64,000 nucleotides of DNA from CAYSUS01 sp964434165. Its GTDB lineage: Bacteria; Planctomycetota; Planctomycetia; Pirellulales; Thermoguttaceae. Below, one piece after another: positions 43,101 through 51,876 of the stretch. How positions within the stretch are numbered: position 1 is the first letter of the stretch; the number at the start of each line of letters is the position of its first letter. Position numbers and translations under genes: made by a program. The stretch lies in the NCBI GenBank assembly GCA_964434165.1, contig CAYSUS010000043.1:1-64000 (forward strand). Direction: 5' to 3'. Under the pieces are notes generated by a model, which was not told the origin of the DNA, did not search any database, and saw only the letters and a list, made by a program, of their open reading frames with translations.

Positions 43101-44633
43101 CGCAGGTTCCTCCATTACCCGAGCCTGGAGCACGCCGCGGGCCTCGACGAGCAGCCTCTCCTGAATCATGAACTGGACCAGATCGAGCACGTTCTCCAGC
43201 GCCGCTCCTTCCGGAAGCGGATCGGCGAGCAACGCCCGCACCTCGTCGCGCCGACCCAGGGCCAACAGGGTCTCGGCCAACTCACGGCGCACGTCGAGTC
43301 GGGCGGGGGCCGACTCGACCACCTCGCGAAACATATCGAGCGCGTCGCGGGGCAAGGCCGACCGCCGCAGAAACCGAGCCAGCTCCAGGCACGTGGACAC
43401 CCGGTCGCCCTGGGCGACCCCCTCGAGTAGCTTCTCCAGCGCTTCCTTGGCCTCGTCGGGCCGGCCGACCAAGTAACGCGTCTTCACCTGAAGAAGCCGC
43501 AGATCGTTGCGGTCGGGCTGCGCCTCCAGGCGTTCCGCCAGGTACTCCTCCCGGGCCCGCTCGTCACGCAATCGGTCGAGAAGCTCCAGAATCCGCTCCT
43601 CGATCGTCGCCGACTTCGGCAGGCGCCCTCCCGCCTTCAACAGCACCTGCAGGGCCTCTCGTCGGCGCTGAAAACTGACGAACACCTCGGCCAGATCGAG
43701 CACGGCGGCCTCGTCCGCGGGGTGGCCTTGGACGCGCCTGCGGGCCTCGGCCACTATCGCTTCGCGCTCCTTCTCGGTCTTGACCAGGGCCAGGCGACGG
43801 GCGAGAATCTCGCCCCGCCGCCAGTAGTCGGCGGCCAGGCGCCGGAGCAGCAGATCCAGACGCGCCGCCGCCTCCTCGACGCGGTCCAGCCCGACCTCGG
43901 CTCCGGCCGCCTCCAGTTCCATCTCCACACTCGTCTCCGGCGCCGGGGTCGGGCCGGGCTGGTTCTGGAGCGTCTCCAGCGCGGCCTCGAAGAACCTGTG
44001 CCGGTTCATCTTCCGGATCACGGCGAGGCGCGATTCGGTCGTCGGGCAGTCCCCGGCCAGGGCGACAAGGTGCTTTCGCGCCAGGCTCCGCCGTCCCTCG
44101 GTGGCAGCCGCCCCGAGCATCTCATCCACCCAGGCCGCCTTGCGAACCGGGTCGTCCTGGAGTTCGACCGCCTTGTCCAAGGCGTCGAGGGCCTTCGGGT
44201 CGTGGCGGGACTTGAGGACCCCGGAGAGCAGATAGTGCAAATACGCGTTGTCCGGGAAGCGGCCGACAGCGTCGCGGGCGCGGCCCAGGGCCTCGGGATT
44301 GCCCACCTCGACGAGGAGGCGCACGAGGACGGTCTGCCCGCTGAGGTTGTCGGGATACTGCGCGACGTGCGCGCGGTAGACTCCGAGCAATTCATCGACG
44401 GCGCCTTGGTTGCGATAGACTTCCAGCAACTTGTCCAGCGGGGCGGCGAGCGTCGGATCGCGGTGCAGCGCGGTGCGCAAGGGGAGGGTCTCGGCCAACA
44501 GGTCGCGGGGACCCTCGCGGACCGCCTCCGCGGCGCCATCGTCCTCGGCTTCCTGGGCCATGGCCACGGCGATATCAAGACATGCAAGCATCGCCGCCAC
44601 GATTATCGCCGGTACGTGCCACCCGCCTCTCAT
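40161..44633 (-). CDS. Giant exported TPR-plus-beta-propeller protein
   Basis: This 1490-residue protein starts with a signal peptide (MRGGWHVPAIIVAAMLACLD). From about residue 45 to 1000 there are many helical TPR-like repeats, for example LLGVYRAHVAQYPDNLSG and ARFLRRSALPRDALDMFREV. A Glu/Arg-rich part follows, then a PQQ-type beta-propeller from about 1080 with repeated blades (LYGVDSDSGKMLWHCEG, IGCYSANDGRLLWRAEV, VARIDPDSGKVLWAREF). The ATG at 44633 has AAGGAGG upstream and overlaps the MoxR stop as ATGA. A longer frame exists upstream but runs through the MoxR gene on the same strand in another frame and is rejected. The function is unknown; a periplasmic scaffold is inferred. Confidence 0.87.
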   Translation of the reverse strand: MRGGWHVPAIIVAAMLACLDIAVAMAQEAEDDGAAEAVREGPRDLLAETLPLRTALHRDPTLAAPLDKLLEVYRNQGAVDELLGVYRAHVAQYPDNLSGQTVLVRLLVEVGNPEALGRARDAVGRFPDNAYLHYLLSGVLKSRHDPKALDALDKAVELQDDPVRKAAWVDEMLGAAATEGRRSLARKHLVALAGDCPTTESRLAVIRKMNRHRFFEAALETLQNQPGPTPAPETSVEMELEAAGAEVGLDRVEEAAARLDLLLRRLAADYWRRGEILARRLALVKTEKEREAIVAEARRRVQGHPADEAAVLDLAEVFVSFQRRREALQVLLKAGGRLPKSATIEERILELLDRLRDERAREEYLAERLEAQPDRNDLRLLQVKTRYLVGRPDEAKEALEKLLEGVAQGDRVSTCLELARFLRRSALPRDALDMFREVVESAPARLDVRRELAETLLALGRRDEVRALLADPLPEGAALENVLDLVQFMIQERLLVEARGVLQARVMEEPANLEIRTLLVNVYHRLGDRAAGETLIEQSRKLADTNARYRLWLESAASFYESLGGADFLRAELDRLDEASVSWTGKDLERRLIFAELAAREAAVRDDVAAMLREAIRGDPPRESRVALRRRLIEVLEKKTFSLPYMPRPRTRTPVARASPEATEVNAQIVRELEALAQDAPELADECHARRAMLHLGDRRGDLAAPLVASLKVERIQDAGLLKSLKSVYRGRGDRRRLLDVLERLTEISPSERQVWEEWTIALAASGDETRLRSAVRRLLAGIKKMSLSTETQDLLRLHLIDSYWRSIARRIVRGNPASLSEALPMVDSLERMVRDDRQWLWVAWTRAFLLGRLGRTEARDEAIEEMERVAARIEMSRARRSSGRMAEAKADDRAALDGGHEEAGLAEPDDDRQPRIEFPDGLTISLPHARHLLADSLQAPAVAVRAEDAGPMPPFCVRWQFETDRGRPVMAIASLSKSAVLICDSAGTLYGVDSDSGKMLWHCEGVASVPSAGPRYDPYGNYVREPVFPEPPTILADGESHFFVPAAREIGCYSANDGRLLWRAEVGKPGSVVPPMAVLPRVDAFLADGRLVTYEPVSGTVARIDPDSGKVLWAREFAKEGPGPLSASNVGASLSGDRLFVYGAQTAIVNLCTGEAEWLFEPERVREFPVRLSESTAANLPTTVRVPSVIPRRPPRWAAAPSGPYGYPCMPPHARFRPVSAGTYMRAHGVSANATPTYVDYLLPSDSTELPLSGARLAPAAVTWAAARDGGARRGRLFGPWLILQGPQGVDVLRTDLPLVGRRRLHPVGPLICIVGRFGCWFDVSAGSSMFLVPLDGGQPVRVDLGELVGTESDEVILDDQDPFVHVEASPVGPRDVPLQVAVSGSLLIATGERGILGFNPATQENVFFCRWPEEAEIAPTAEMTADQAPPPVGAARRAGFTVPPYQLDRGSQGPTQVPATLARVHGPLLLTLAAPGRVVALEEHAADE

Positions 44634-45682
44634 GCCGCCTCCTTCGCCGGAGTGGGCACCGACGCGAGCAGGCCGTCGATCAGCGCGTCGGCGCTGACCT
44701 GCTCGGCCTCCCCCTCGAAGTTGAGAATCAGTCGATGCCGCAGGGCCGGCTTGGCCACGCGCTGGACGTCCTCGACCGAAACGGCCGTCCGCCCGGACAG
44801 CAGGCAGTACGCCCGCGAGGCCCGGACCAGGGCTTGCATGCCGCGGGGGCTGGCTCCGTAGGCCACGAACCGGTCCACTGGCCGCTCGCTCTGACCGGGG
44901 CGCGGATGGGTGGCAAGCACGAGCTGCGCGGCGTAAGCCAAGAGCGGGTCGGCCACCGGCACGATGGTCATCAGCTCTTGAATCTCCACAAGCCGCTCGC
45001 CGCTGAGCACCACGCCGAGGGCCTGCTCGGTGAATCGGGTCGTCCGCTTCGAGATCTCGACCAGCTCGTCCGCGCCCGGGAAGGGGACGTGGAGCTTGAA
45101 AAAGAAACGGTCGAGCTGGGCCTCGGGCAAGGGGTAGGTCCCCTCCATCTCCAGCGGGTTCTGCGTGGCCAGCACGAAGAACGGAGAGGGGAGCACGAAG
45201 CGCTCGCCGCCCGCGGTGACCGCGCGCTCCTGCATCGTCTCCAGCAGGGCCGCCTGGGTCTTGGGCGTGGCCCGGTTGATCTCGTCTACGAGCAACAAGT
45301 GATGGAAGACGGGCCCCTTCTCGAAGCGGAACATGCGGTGGCCCGATTCGTCCTCGCCGAGGATGTGCGTGCCCAACACGTCGGCCGGCATCAGGTCGGG
45401 CGTGCACTGTACGCGTCCCGACGTGAGCCCCATGACCTTCGACAGGACGTTGACCAGGTAGGTCTTGCCCAGCCCGGGGACGCCCTCCAGCAACACGTGC
45501 CCCTGGGAGAAGACTGCCACCAGCACGTCGGTGATCAGTTGCTCGTAGCCGACGATCGCCTTGCGGATCTCGCCCATCAAATCGTCGAAGCTGCCGTGGA
45601 AGGCGTCGATCCGCGCACGGAGGGCCTCCAAATCAGGCGGCGGGACTTTGGGAGGAACGGCTCCGGTGTCCGGGGTTTCCAT
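44630..45682 (-). CDS. MoxR family AAA+ ATPase
   Basis: This 350-residue AAA+ protein has Walker A LLEGVPGLGKTYL, Walker B LLLVDEINRA, sensor 1 VLATQNPLEMEGTYPLPEAQ and LDRFFF. MoxR ATPases act as chaperones, often with DUF58 and VWA partners, as here. The ATG at 45682 is chosen because AAGGA lies 5 bases upstream, inside the end of the preceding gene, and the gap to that gene's stop is 1 base. The stop overlaps the start of the giant TPR gene by 4 bases (ATGA), so translational coupling is likely. Confidence 0.96.
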   Translation of the reverse strand: METPDTGAVPPKVPPPDLEALRARIDAFHGSFDDLMGEIRKAIVGYEQLITDVLVAVFSQGHVLLEGVPGLGKTYLVNVLSKVMGLTSGRVQCTPDLMPADVLGTHILGEDESGHRMFRFEKGPVFHHLLLVDEINRATPKTQAALLETMQERAVTAGGERFVLPSPFFVLATQNPLEMEGTYPLPEAQLDRFFFKLHVPFPGADELVEISKRTTRFTEQALGVVLSGERLVEIQELMTIVPVADPLLAYAAQLVLATHPRPGQSERPVDRFVAYGASPRGMQALVRASRAYCLLSGRTAVSVEDVQRVAKPALRHRLILNFEGEAEQVSADALIDGLLASVPTPAKEAA

Positions 45683-45683
45683 G

Positions 45684-47501
45684 CTATTCCTTGGGTTCGG
45701 AATCGACCAGTTGTCTGCGGATCGCCGTGAAGTAACGCAGCACCTGCTGCCGCCGGCAGAGGGGCAGCGGCTCGTCGGCCAGGGCCTCCTCCTCGGCCTG
45801 GATGGCGGCCATCGCCACCTGCTGGAAGTCGCGGCCGGGCTCCTCGCGATGCGAGCCGCCATCGACTGCGCGCACGGCCGAGGGGCCCGCGCCCCGTGGA
45901 GGCGCGTTGACCGTGCCGGTGCTTGTGGGAGCCAACGGCCTGGTCGCCGTGTCGCCGTAAGGAGCCGTGCCACGGCCCGCCTCGAGCCCGCCGGTCATCG
46001 CACCTCCTGCCGTGCCGGGCACGGGGCAGGCCCCGACGCCCCCGGGACACGAACCAGGGATCGGCGCCCCGCCCGGATTCCCGCCTGGACAGGTTCCCGG
46101 AACGGGGAAAAACCCCTGCGGTTTGCCAGGAAATGGTCCGAAGATCATGCGGCCGGTGGGACTGCCCTTGGGGCTTCCCGGTGCCAGGGCGATGGGCATA
46201 CCGGGACGGACCCGACCCAGTTGTTTCTGTCCGATTTGGAGGGGTACGCTCCCCGCGTTGCGCGGCGACTGCCCGCCGACCGCGTGGAGGCCCGCCAGTC
46301 GATTCGGATTGAGACGGCGGATCGAGGACGGCGTGCGTCCGAAGATCCGCTGCCCCGAGCTGCGAAGCTGGTTGGCCATTTGCTCCAGACGCCGCCTCGC
46401 GAGCTGACGCAGCCGCGACTGTTTCAGGCGCTTTGCGAGCTGTCGGAACCGTGAGGCCGCCTCCTCGGGGCGCTTCTTGCGCAAGCCCTCATGGGCCTTC
46501 TGCAGATGCTTTCCTACCAATCCCTCCTTATCCCGCTTGCTGGCCTTGCCGAGGGCCTTTTCGAGGGCCCTCTCGATGCGGTTCCGCTCCTCCAAGGTGA
46601 GTTCCTTGTGCTCCAGGCGCTCGGCCAGCCTCTCGGCCTCCGCGGAGGCCCTCTCCAGGTCCTTCGCCCGCAGCGCCGCGGCCAGGTCGGTGGTGTCGGC
46701 GTGGCGTTCCAGTTCGGCGAGCATCTCCGAGGAGAGATCGAGGTCGGCTGCCGCGTCGAGGTCGTCGGCCAGGGCCTGGGCCTCGTGCGCACGACGCTCC
46801 AGCTCGGTCAGCACGTCACGCGGCGTCCTGCCCTCCAACTTGCGGAGCTTGTCCGCGGTCTGGTCGAGGGCCGACTGCAGCTTGCGGAGATCCTCTTTCT
46901 CCTTCTCCGAGAGGTTCTCCGCACCCGGCAGGCGCCGGGCTTCCTCCTCCAGGGCGTCGGCCACTTCGACGGCGCTGGCCCGGGCATTGTCGTCGATGCC
47001 CTCGTCCAGCTCCGCCGTCCCGGCCTCGGGCAGGAGGGTCGCCACCGCCAGGAACAGCACGGACAAGAGCCAGACCCAGCGCGGCAGGCGCAGAGGCAGG
47101 TCGTGGCGGAGGCGGGCAAGATCGTCGGACAGCCGGCTTCGAGCGTGGTCGAGATGGAGGCGCTCGCCCGGACCGGCGGCCGGCAGCCGCTCGAAGCAAT
47201 AGGCCGAGACGAACATCTCGTGGCGCCCGGCCCGCTCATCCCAGAGGGCGAGGGCCGCCACGGGCGAAGGTCTGTGCCAGAGGCCCCAAAGGGCAGAGAG
47301 CCCCGCCCATGCCATCATCACACCGGCCGCCCAGCCCGCGCCGATCGGCGTGCCCCATACGAACCACGCGGCCAGCGCCGCAACGGCGGCGACGGGAAAC
47401 ACCGCGACTGCCGATTGGGCCAGCAGCCTGACCCAGTGAGCCATCGCCACACGTCGCACCACGCGCGCGGCCACTTTCTCCAGTGAAGCGACGCCTTTCA
47501 T
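45684..47501 (-). CDS. Membrane-anchored coiled-coil protein of the MoxR cluster (DUF4175-like)
   Basis: This 605-residue protein has a transmembrane pair near the start (AVAVFPVAAVAALAAWFVWG, GWAAGVMMAWAGLSALWGLW) and another helix near residue 145 (LLSVLFLAVATLLPEAG). From about 165 to 390 it is highly charged and helical (KEKEDLRKLQSALDQTADKL, LTLEERNRIERALEKALGK). A glycine/proline-rich low-complexity stretch (about 410-540) and a short helical tail follow. The plan resembles DUF4175-type proteins next to MoxR genes, but I am not sure of the family. GGGAG lies 8 bases before the ATG. Confidence 0.8.
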   Translation of the reverse strand: MKGVASLEKVAARVVRRVAMAHWVRLLAQSAVAVFPVAAVAALAAWFVWGTPIGAGWAAGVMMAWAGLSALWGLWHRPSPVAALALWDERAGRHEMFVSAYCFERLPAAGPGERLHLDHARSRLSDDLARLRHDLPLRLPRWVWLLSVLFLAVATLLPEAGTAELDEGIDDNARASAVEVADALEEEARRLPGAENLSEKEKEDLRKLQSALDQTADKLRKLEGRTPRDVLTELERRAHEAQALADDLDAAADLDLSSEMLAELERHADTTDLAAALRAKDLERASAEAERLAERLEHKELTLEERNRIERALEKALGKASKRDKEGLVGKHLQKAHEGLRKKRPEEAASRFRQLAKRLKQSRLRQLARRRLEQMANQLRSSGQRIFGRTPSSIRRLNPNRLAGLHAVGGQSPRNAGSVPLQIGQKQLGRVRPGMPIALAPGSPKGSPTGRMIFGPFPGKPQGFFPVPGTCPGGNPGGAPIPGSCPGGVGACPVPGTAGGAMTGGLEAGRGTAPYGDTATRPLAPTSTGTVNAPPRGAGPSAVRAVDGGSHREEPGRDFQQVAMAAIQAEEEALADEPLPLCRRQQVLRYFTAIRRQLVDSEPKE

Positions 47502-47554
47502 GTCTTCGCTCCCTCGAACACGCGCATCACGCGCTCACGTCACGATAGAGGACT

Positions 47555-49675
47555 TCAGTCCTTCAGTGCCTCCAGAAGGGCCTCGACGCTCCTGCGCACC
47601 TCGGGGTCGGTCGATTGCCGGCGGGCCTCCTCCAATTGCAGCTTGGGCAGGTGCCCCATTTCCTTCAGCCCCGCGGCGGCGGCCTTGCGGCGTCCGTACT
47701 CGGGATGCCCCAGATCGCGGATCAAGTCGGCGATCCTCGTGCGGAGGTGGTCGGGGACGGTCGGGCAGGGTACCCGCGACTCGACGATGTCACCGGCAAG
47801 CACCCGACAGAGCCCGTCGCGCGTGCGAACCGGCAGGGTGCGCTCCTGAAGCGTGCCGGCCAGCGTGCCGCCGTCCCAAAGCAAGGCCTCGAACAGCGGC
47901 CCCTCGCGTTCCGCCGCCGCCGGTCCCTCCAAGAGGTTTCGCATCTCGCGGATCTGGTCGGGTGGCACCGGGATCGACTGCCCGGCTACCACGAAATGGA
48001 CCGACGGCAGCTCGATCCGCCCCACTAGCAGGCTTCCGCCGGCCAGCAGCATGTGCGGGGAGCCGAGTTCGCTGGCTTCGCTCCCTTCCGAGCGCTTCTT
48101 CTCCACGGCCGTCACGGAGTGGATCGACGAGGGGGCCAGCTCCTGCGGTCCGAACGAGAGCGCGGTCACTTCGATCGGCCGGTTGTCGAGGAATGCGAAC
48201 AAGCGCGACCCGTCACGCAGCAGCAGCCGATGCCCGAGCTCCCCCTGGGCCGCGTACAACAGGCGGACCTCGTCCATCGGAATCTCGCGCTCGCCCCAGG
48301 GCGTCCACGCCCGCACCGACGATCCCGGCGAACGCACGAGCGCCAGCCGGTCGCCCCCGACCGTCTCCAGCATGGCCGTCACTTCTTCAGGCAGGTCCGC
48401 CTCCTCGGGCGTCGCGTGGACGATAAGGCGATCGAGGCTCTCCGCGGCCAGTTCGACGGCCAGGCCGCTGTGCATGGTGAACCGGACGTCCTTGAGGCTC
48501 AGGTTCCCGCTGAACACCTGGCCGTCGCGCAGGAACAGACGGGGCGGGCCGCCGGTGTGGCGCCGGCCGGCCACGGCCGCGAGCTCTTCGAAGGGTATCA
48601 TGATCTCGCCGTAAGGCGTCTCCATCGACACCGACCTGCCCGTCGCCGAGCCGCTAAGGCGGGTGTGTTCGCCGATGGCCAACACGTCGCTAGGCCCCGG
48701 CTCCACGCCAAGCGACTCGAGGCTGGCCAGCGAGATCACGTCGTCCAGCCCGCCGAAAACCCCGCCGCCGCGGTTGGCCAGGGCTCGTTTCACGTCGCCG
48801 GGCAAGTCTCGAATCCAGGACCGCTCGTTGAACGGTTTCAGCAGCGCGGCGGCCGAGTTGGCGTCAAGCGAGGGCAGCCGCCGCTGGGCCGTGCCGTGAA
48901 GAACTGCCACACTGCGGCGCGGCGGCACGCTCACCGTGTAGTTCACTGTGTACCGAAAATGCTGGTCGCTGAACACCGTCGCCTGGACCTTGCTCCGCGG
49001 GCCGGCGAGATGGAAGACGACCGAAGGCTGGCTCACGCCCATCGGCGCGAACGCGACAAATCCGGTGTCTTTCTTGCCGAGCGTGAAGCCGCCCCCCGGA
49101 TGGCCGCCCGAGTAACTGGCGGGCACCGGCGTCCCGGAGTCGGTCATCACCGTCTGCGCCCGGCTGTTGCCGAACTGGGTCATGAGGGTGATGCTTGCTT
49201 GAACGGCCCCGGAACCCGGATTGTGGAGGACCTCCACGTAGCGAACAGCGGCCGCCTTGATGTCAATCTTCACCCGTCGGGTCACCTGCAAGTTCATCGC
49301 CGCCCCCGAGAAGACGTACTCCGTACCGTCCGGCGTCATCATCGCTTGTTGCGGATGGAAGTCCATTCCGTTGACCGAGAGTTGCTCGGCGTTGTCGAAG
49401 CAATCGCCGGTGCCGTCGATGATGTGCCCGGCCGGGCCCACGTCCCATCGAAAGCCCTGGCTGTCCATCACCTGCGTGAAGTTGGCCGGGACCAGAGCGC
49501 CTTGGACGGCCGCGACCGAAAACGTCGGGTAGGCCGGCTGCGCGAAACCCGCGGGACCGGGCATGTACTGGGCTGCCGCCGGAACCGCCGCGATCAACGT
49601 GGCGGCAAACAACCCGACCGCGCCAAGGCGGACGGCGATGCGGCACGGCGACACGCAGTTCGAATCGTCAGGCAT
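47555..49675 (-). CDS. Exported protein with six tandem beta-rich repeats and a HEAT-like tail
   Basis: This 706-residue protein has a signal peptide (VGLFAATLIAAVPAAAQ). An N-terminal domain (about 30-260) contains VKIDIKAAAVRYVEVLHNP and SVPPRRSVAVLHGTAQ. Then come six repeats of about 45 residues of the form hydrophobic-DG-x-LxG, a strand, T-x-x-G, and IPxxxI; examples are LFLRDGQVFSGNLSL and LLLRDGSRLFAFL. A C-terminal helical part (LGHPEYGRRKAAAAGLKEMG) looks HEAT-like. It is paralogous to the gene just upstream. GAGGAG lies 7 bases before the ATG. The function is unknown. Confidence 0.82.
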   Translation of the reverse strand: MPDDSNCVSPCRIAVRLGAVGLFAATLIAAVPAAAQYMPGPAGFAQPAYPTFSVAAVQGALVPANFTQVMDSQGFRWDVGPAGHIIDGTGDCFDNAEQLSVNGMDFHPQQAMMTPDGTEYVFSGAAMNLQVTRRVKIDIKAAAVRYVEVLHNPGSGAVQASITLMTQFGNSRAQTVMTDSGTPVPASYSGGHPGGGFTLGKKDTGFVAFAPMGVSQPSVVFHLAGPRSKVQATVFSDQHFRYTVNYTVSVPPRRSVAVLHGTAQRRLPSLDANSAAALLKPFNERSWIRDLPGDVKRALANRGGGVFGGLDDVISLASLESLGVEPGPSDVLAIGEHTRLSGSATGRSVSMETPYGEIMIPFEELAAVAGRRHTGGPPRLFLRDGQVFSGNLSLKDVRFTMHSGLAVELAAESLDRLIVHATPEEADLPEEVTAMLETVGGDRLALVRSPGSSVRAWTPWGEREIPMDEVRLLYAAQGELGHRLLLRDGSRLFAFLDNRPIEVTALSFGPQELAPSSIHSVTAVEKKRSEGSEASELGSPHMLLAGGSLLVGRIELPSVHFVVAGQSIPVPPDQIREMRNLLEGPAAAEREGPLFEALLWDGGTLAGTLQERTLPVRTRDGLCRVLAGDIVESRVPCPTVPDHLRTRIADLIRDLGHPEYGRRKAAAAGLKEMGHLPKLQLEEARRQSTDPEVRRSVEALLEALKD

Positions 49676-49695
49676 CCGCTGGCTCCTCGATCGGG

Positions 49696-51876
49696 CTACG
49701 GACTGGCGGTCGGCTTCACCGCCGGCTTGGCGGGCGCGGAGGGCGCCGGCCTGGTGCTCGGCTGCAGCGCCGGGGGCGGCTGGCCTGGAGCCGCCTCCGG
49801 CACAAACGGCGAGCCGCCGTGCGGCTGCGCGGGCGGCAGCGAGAAGGGATCGACCGGCTTGGAGGCAGGCGTCTCTGGCTCGGAGTTGGGACCGTCCTCT
49901 TCCATGGTGCCGTCCGGCTTCGGCTCCCCTGCGGCGTTCGCCGGGGCAACCGGGATCTCGTCCTCGTCCACCGTCGGCTGCCGGTAGGCCACTATCTGGT
50001 GGACCGGCACCTGCCACACTTCGCCTCGAGACTCGATCGCCAGCACGCGGTCTGGGATCCGTCCTGCGAGGCTGCTACCGTCGCGGAGCTCGAACGCGAA
50101 AGCCCCCGGCTCGCCCGTCTCCTCGCGCAACTCCATGCTGCGGATCGACGACGCGCTCAGCGGGGTGGGCCCGGCGGCGGTGAACACCTGGAGGCGGGAG
50201 GCCTGAAGCGTACCGACGAGGAGATTCTCGCCGACCAGTTCGACGTGCGGGACCTTGATCTCGTCGTCGAAATCCTCGACACCGTCCTCGTCCTGGTGCC
50301 GCGGCTCGGCTTGGATTACCCGGGCGATGGAGGACGGCGAGAGCCTCACCTGGCCGAAACGAAGCGAGGGCACGGCCAACTCGTTGCCGCGGACGATTGC
50401 GGAAATGCGGGTTGCGTCGGTCAAGCGCAGCCGGTGCACCGGCTGCGGCTCCCGGGTGAGGTAGAGATACTCGACGTCCGACAACGACAGGGCGAGGGGC
50501 CCCCAAGCCGTGGCCACCTGGAGCCGGGTCTCCGGCGTGCCGCGCGCAGCCAGGCGGTCGCCTCGGTGCGTGCTGATGAACGCCGCGGCCTGTTCCGGCG
50601 GGGTGCCGTCCCGGGCATCGGCATGGCGGAACAGGACGTTGATCTGCTCCGCCTGCAAAGGGACTTCGAGCCCGGCTTCGGTAACGAAAGTCACCTCTCG
50701 CCACTGGACCGGGCCGGCGAGGATCTCGCCGTTGCGAAGGTGGACTTGCATGGGGCGGTCGATGCCGGCCCCACCGAACACCATGGCTACGTCGTCCCAG
50801 GCTACCGTGCTTTCGCCGTAGAGGGTCTGAACGGTGAGTTTGTCGCCGCTGACCCCGCCGGAGAGCTTCGACGACTTGTCCTGGACTAGGACGTCGAGTT
50901 TGTCTCGCGCTACCTCGTAAACCCCGGCAAGCCGGGCGACGGCTCCGAGAAGCGGCCCCTTGACGGCCACGTCCATGGGCGACGGCCTGCCGACATTGGC
51001 CAGCGCCGCCCTCACGTCGTCAGGTAGGTCGCGTATCCAAGCCCGCGACTTCATCGGCCGGAACAGTCCGGCCAAATCCCGTCGGTCGGGCTTGCCATCC
51101 GTCTTGCGCTGCGCGATCCCGTGGACCAGGGCCACGGTCTCGTGCGGAGGGACGGATACGAGGTAAATGCAAGTGAGCTGCTGCCCCTGGATCAAGAAAC
51201 GCGGCTTCATTTCGCTCTTCGGCCCGGCCAGAAACAGCAGCACTGCCGGGGCTTCCGGCACGGTTGACGGCAAGTAGAGCCCGCACTCCTTCTTCCCAAG
51301 CGCCGAGTGAGGAGCGCCCGTGCTGGGCCCGCCAAAGGGGTCCGCATGCATCGGTTCGGCAGGGGCGGTCCGCGAGGGTTGCGAGCCGCGGTCGGTCAGC
51401 AGGTCGGCAGGCGGCTGGCGAAAAGCCGTCATCAGGTTGACGTTGAGCAAAGCGGGGGCGGCGCTGAGATTGCGGAAGGTCTCCACATAACGGACAGTGC
51501 CCGACTCCAGATCGAGCTTGACCCGCCGGCAGATCTCGATCCGCGCGGACATGCCCGGCTGGTGAATCGAGATGTTGGCGGTGAAACGGAATTCGTCGCC
51601 GTCCGGGGTCATCATCCTCTGCTGCGGGTAGACGTCATTGCCGCTGACTCGAAGTCGCAACGCCTGCTGGAAGCACTGACGCGTACCTTGCTGGAGGGAA
51701 CCCTGGTCGGAGACCTGCCACTCGAATCCCAGGGAGTCCTTCTTGCGTTCGAACTTCGCCGCCACCCACCTTTGCTCAGGGGCGCCGGATTGGGCGAAGA
51801 CATCTGGGACGGCTGCGACGCAGCAGAGAAGTCCCACGGCCCATCTCGCGCTTGCTCGTGGCATCGCTCGTGGCAT
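49696..51876 (-). CDS. Exported protein with six tandem beta-rich repeats (paralogue)
   Basis: This 726-residue protein has a signal peptide (WAVGLLCCVAAVPDVFAQ). Its N-terminal domain aligns with that of its downstream neighbour: VKLDLESGTVRYVETFRN, SVPPHETVALVHGIAQR, and RAWIRDLPDDVRAALAN. Six beta-rich repeats follow, for example VHLRNGEILAGPVQW with VTEAGLEVPL, and FELRDGSSLAGRIP with ESRGEVWQVPV. The C-terminus is a proline/alanine-rich tail instead of a HEAT-like part. AGGA lies 7 bases before the ATG; an ATG four codons in is also possible. It ends 20 bases before the neighbour and is probably the first gene of the cluster. Confidence 0.82.
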   Translation of the reverse strand: MPRAMPRASARWAVGLLCCVAAVPDVFAQSGAPEQRWVAAKFERKKDSLGFEWQVSDQGSLQQGTRQCFQQALRLRVSGNDVYPQQRMMTPDGDEFRFTANISIHQPGMSARIEICRRVKLDLESGTVRYVETFRNLSAAPALLNVNLMTAFRQPPADLLTDRGSQPSRTAPAEPMHADPFGGPSTGAPHSALGKKECGLYLPSTVPEAPAVLLFLAGPKSEMKPRFLIQGQQLTCIYLVSVPPHETVALVHGIAQRKTDGKPDRRDLAGLFRPMKSRAWIRDLPDDVRAALANVGRPSPMDVAVKGPLLGAVARLAGVYEVARDKLDVLVQDKSSKLSGGVSGDKLTVQTLYGESTVAWDDVAMVFGGAGIDRPMQVHLRNGEILAGPVQWREVTFVTEAGLEVPLQAEQINVLFRHADARDGTPPEQAAAFISTHRGDRLAARGTPETRLQVATAWGPLALSLSDVEYLYLTREPQPVHRLRLTDATRISAIVRGNELAVPSLRFGQVRLSPSSIARVIQAEPRHQDEDGVEDFDDEIKVPHVELVGENLLVGTLQASRLQVFTAAGPTPLSASSIRSMELREETGEPGAFAFELRDGSSLAGRIPDRVLAIESRGEVWQVPVHQIVAYRQPTVDEDEIPVAPANAAGEPKPDGTMEEDGPNSEPETPASKPVDPFSLPPAQPHGGSPFVPEAAPGQPPPALQPSTRPAPSAPAKPAVKPTASP

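Noticed and set aside
44634..45407. Upstream extension of the giant TPR/propeller frame
   Set aside because: It runs through the MoxR gene in another frame, and the signal peptide and ribosome site mark 44633 as the start.
48053..49987. 644-codon frame on the plus strand in the repeat-protein region
   Set aside because: Crosses two real genes in antisense; His/Arg-rich without domains.
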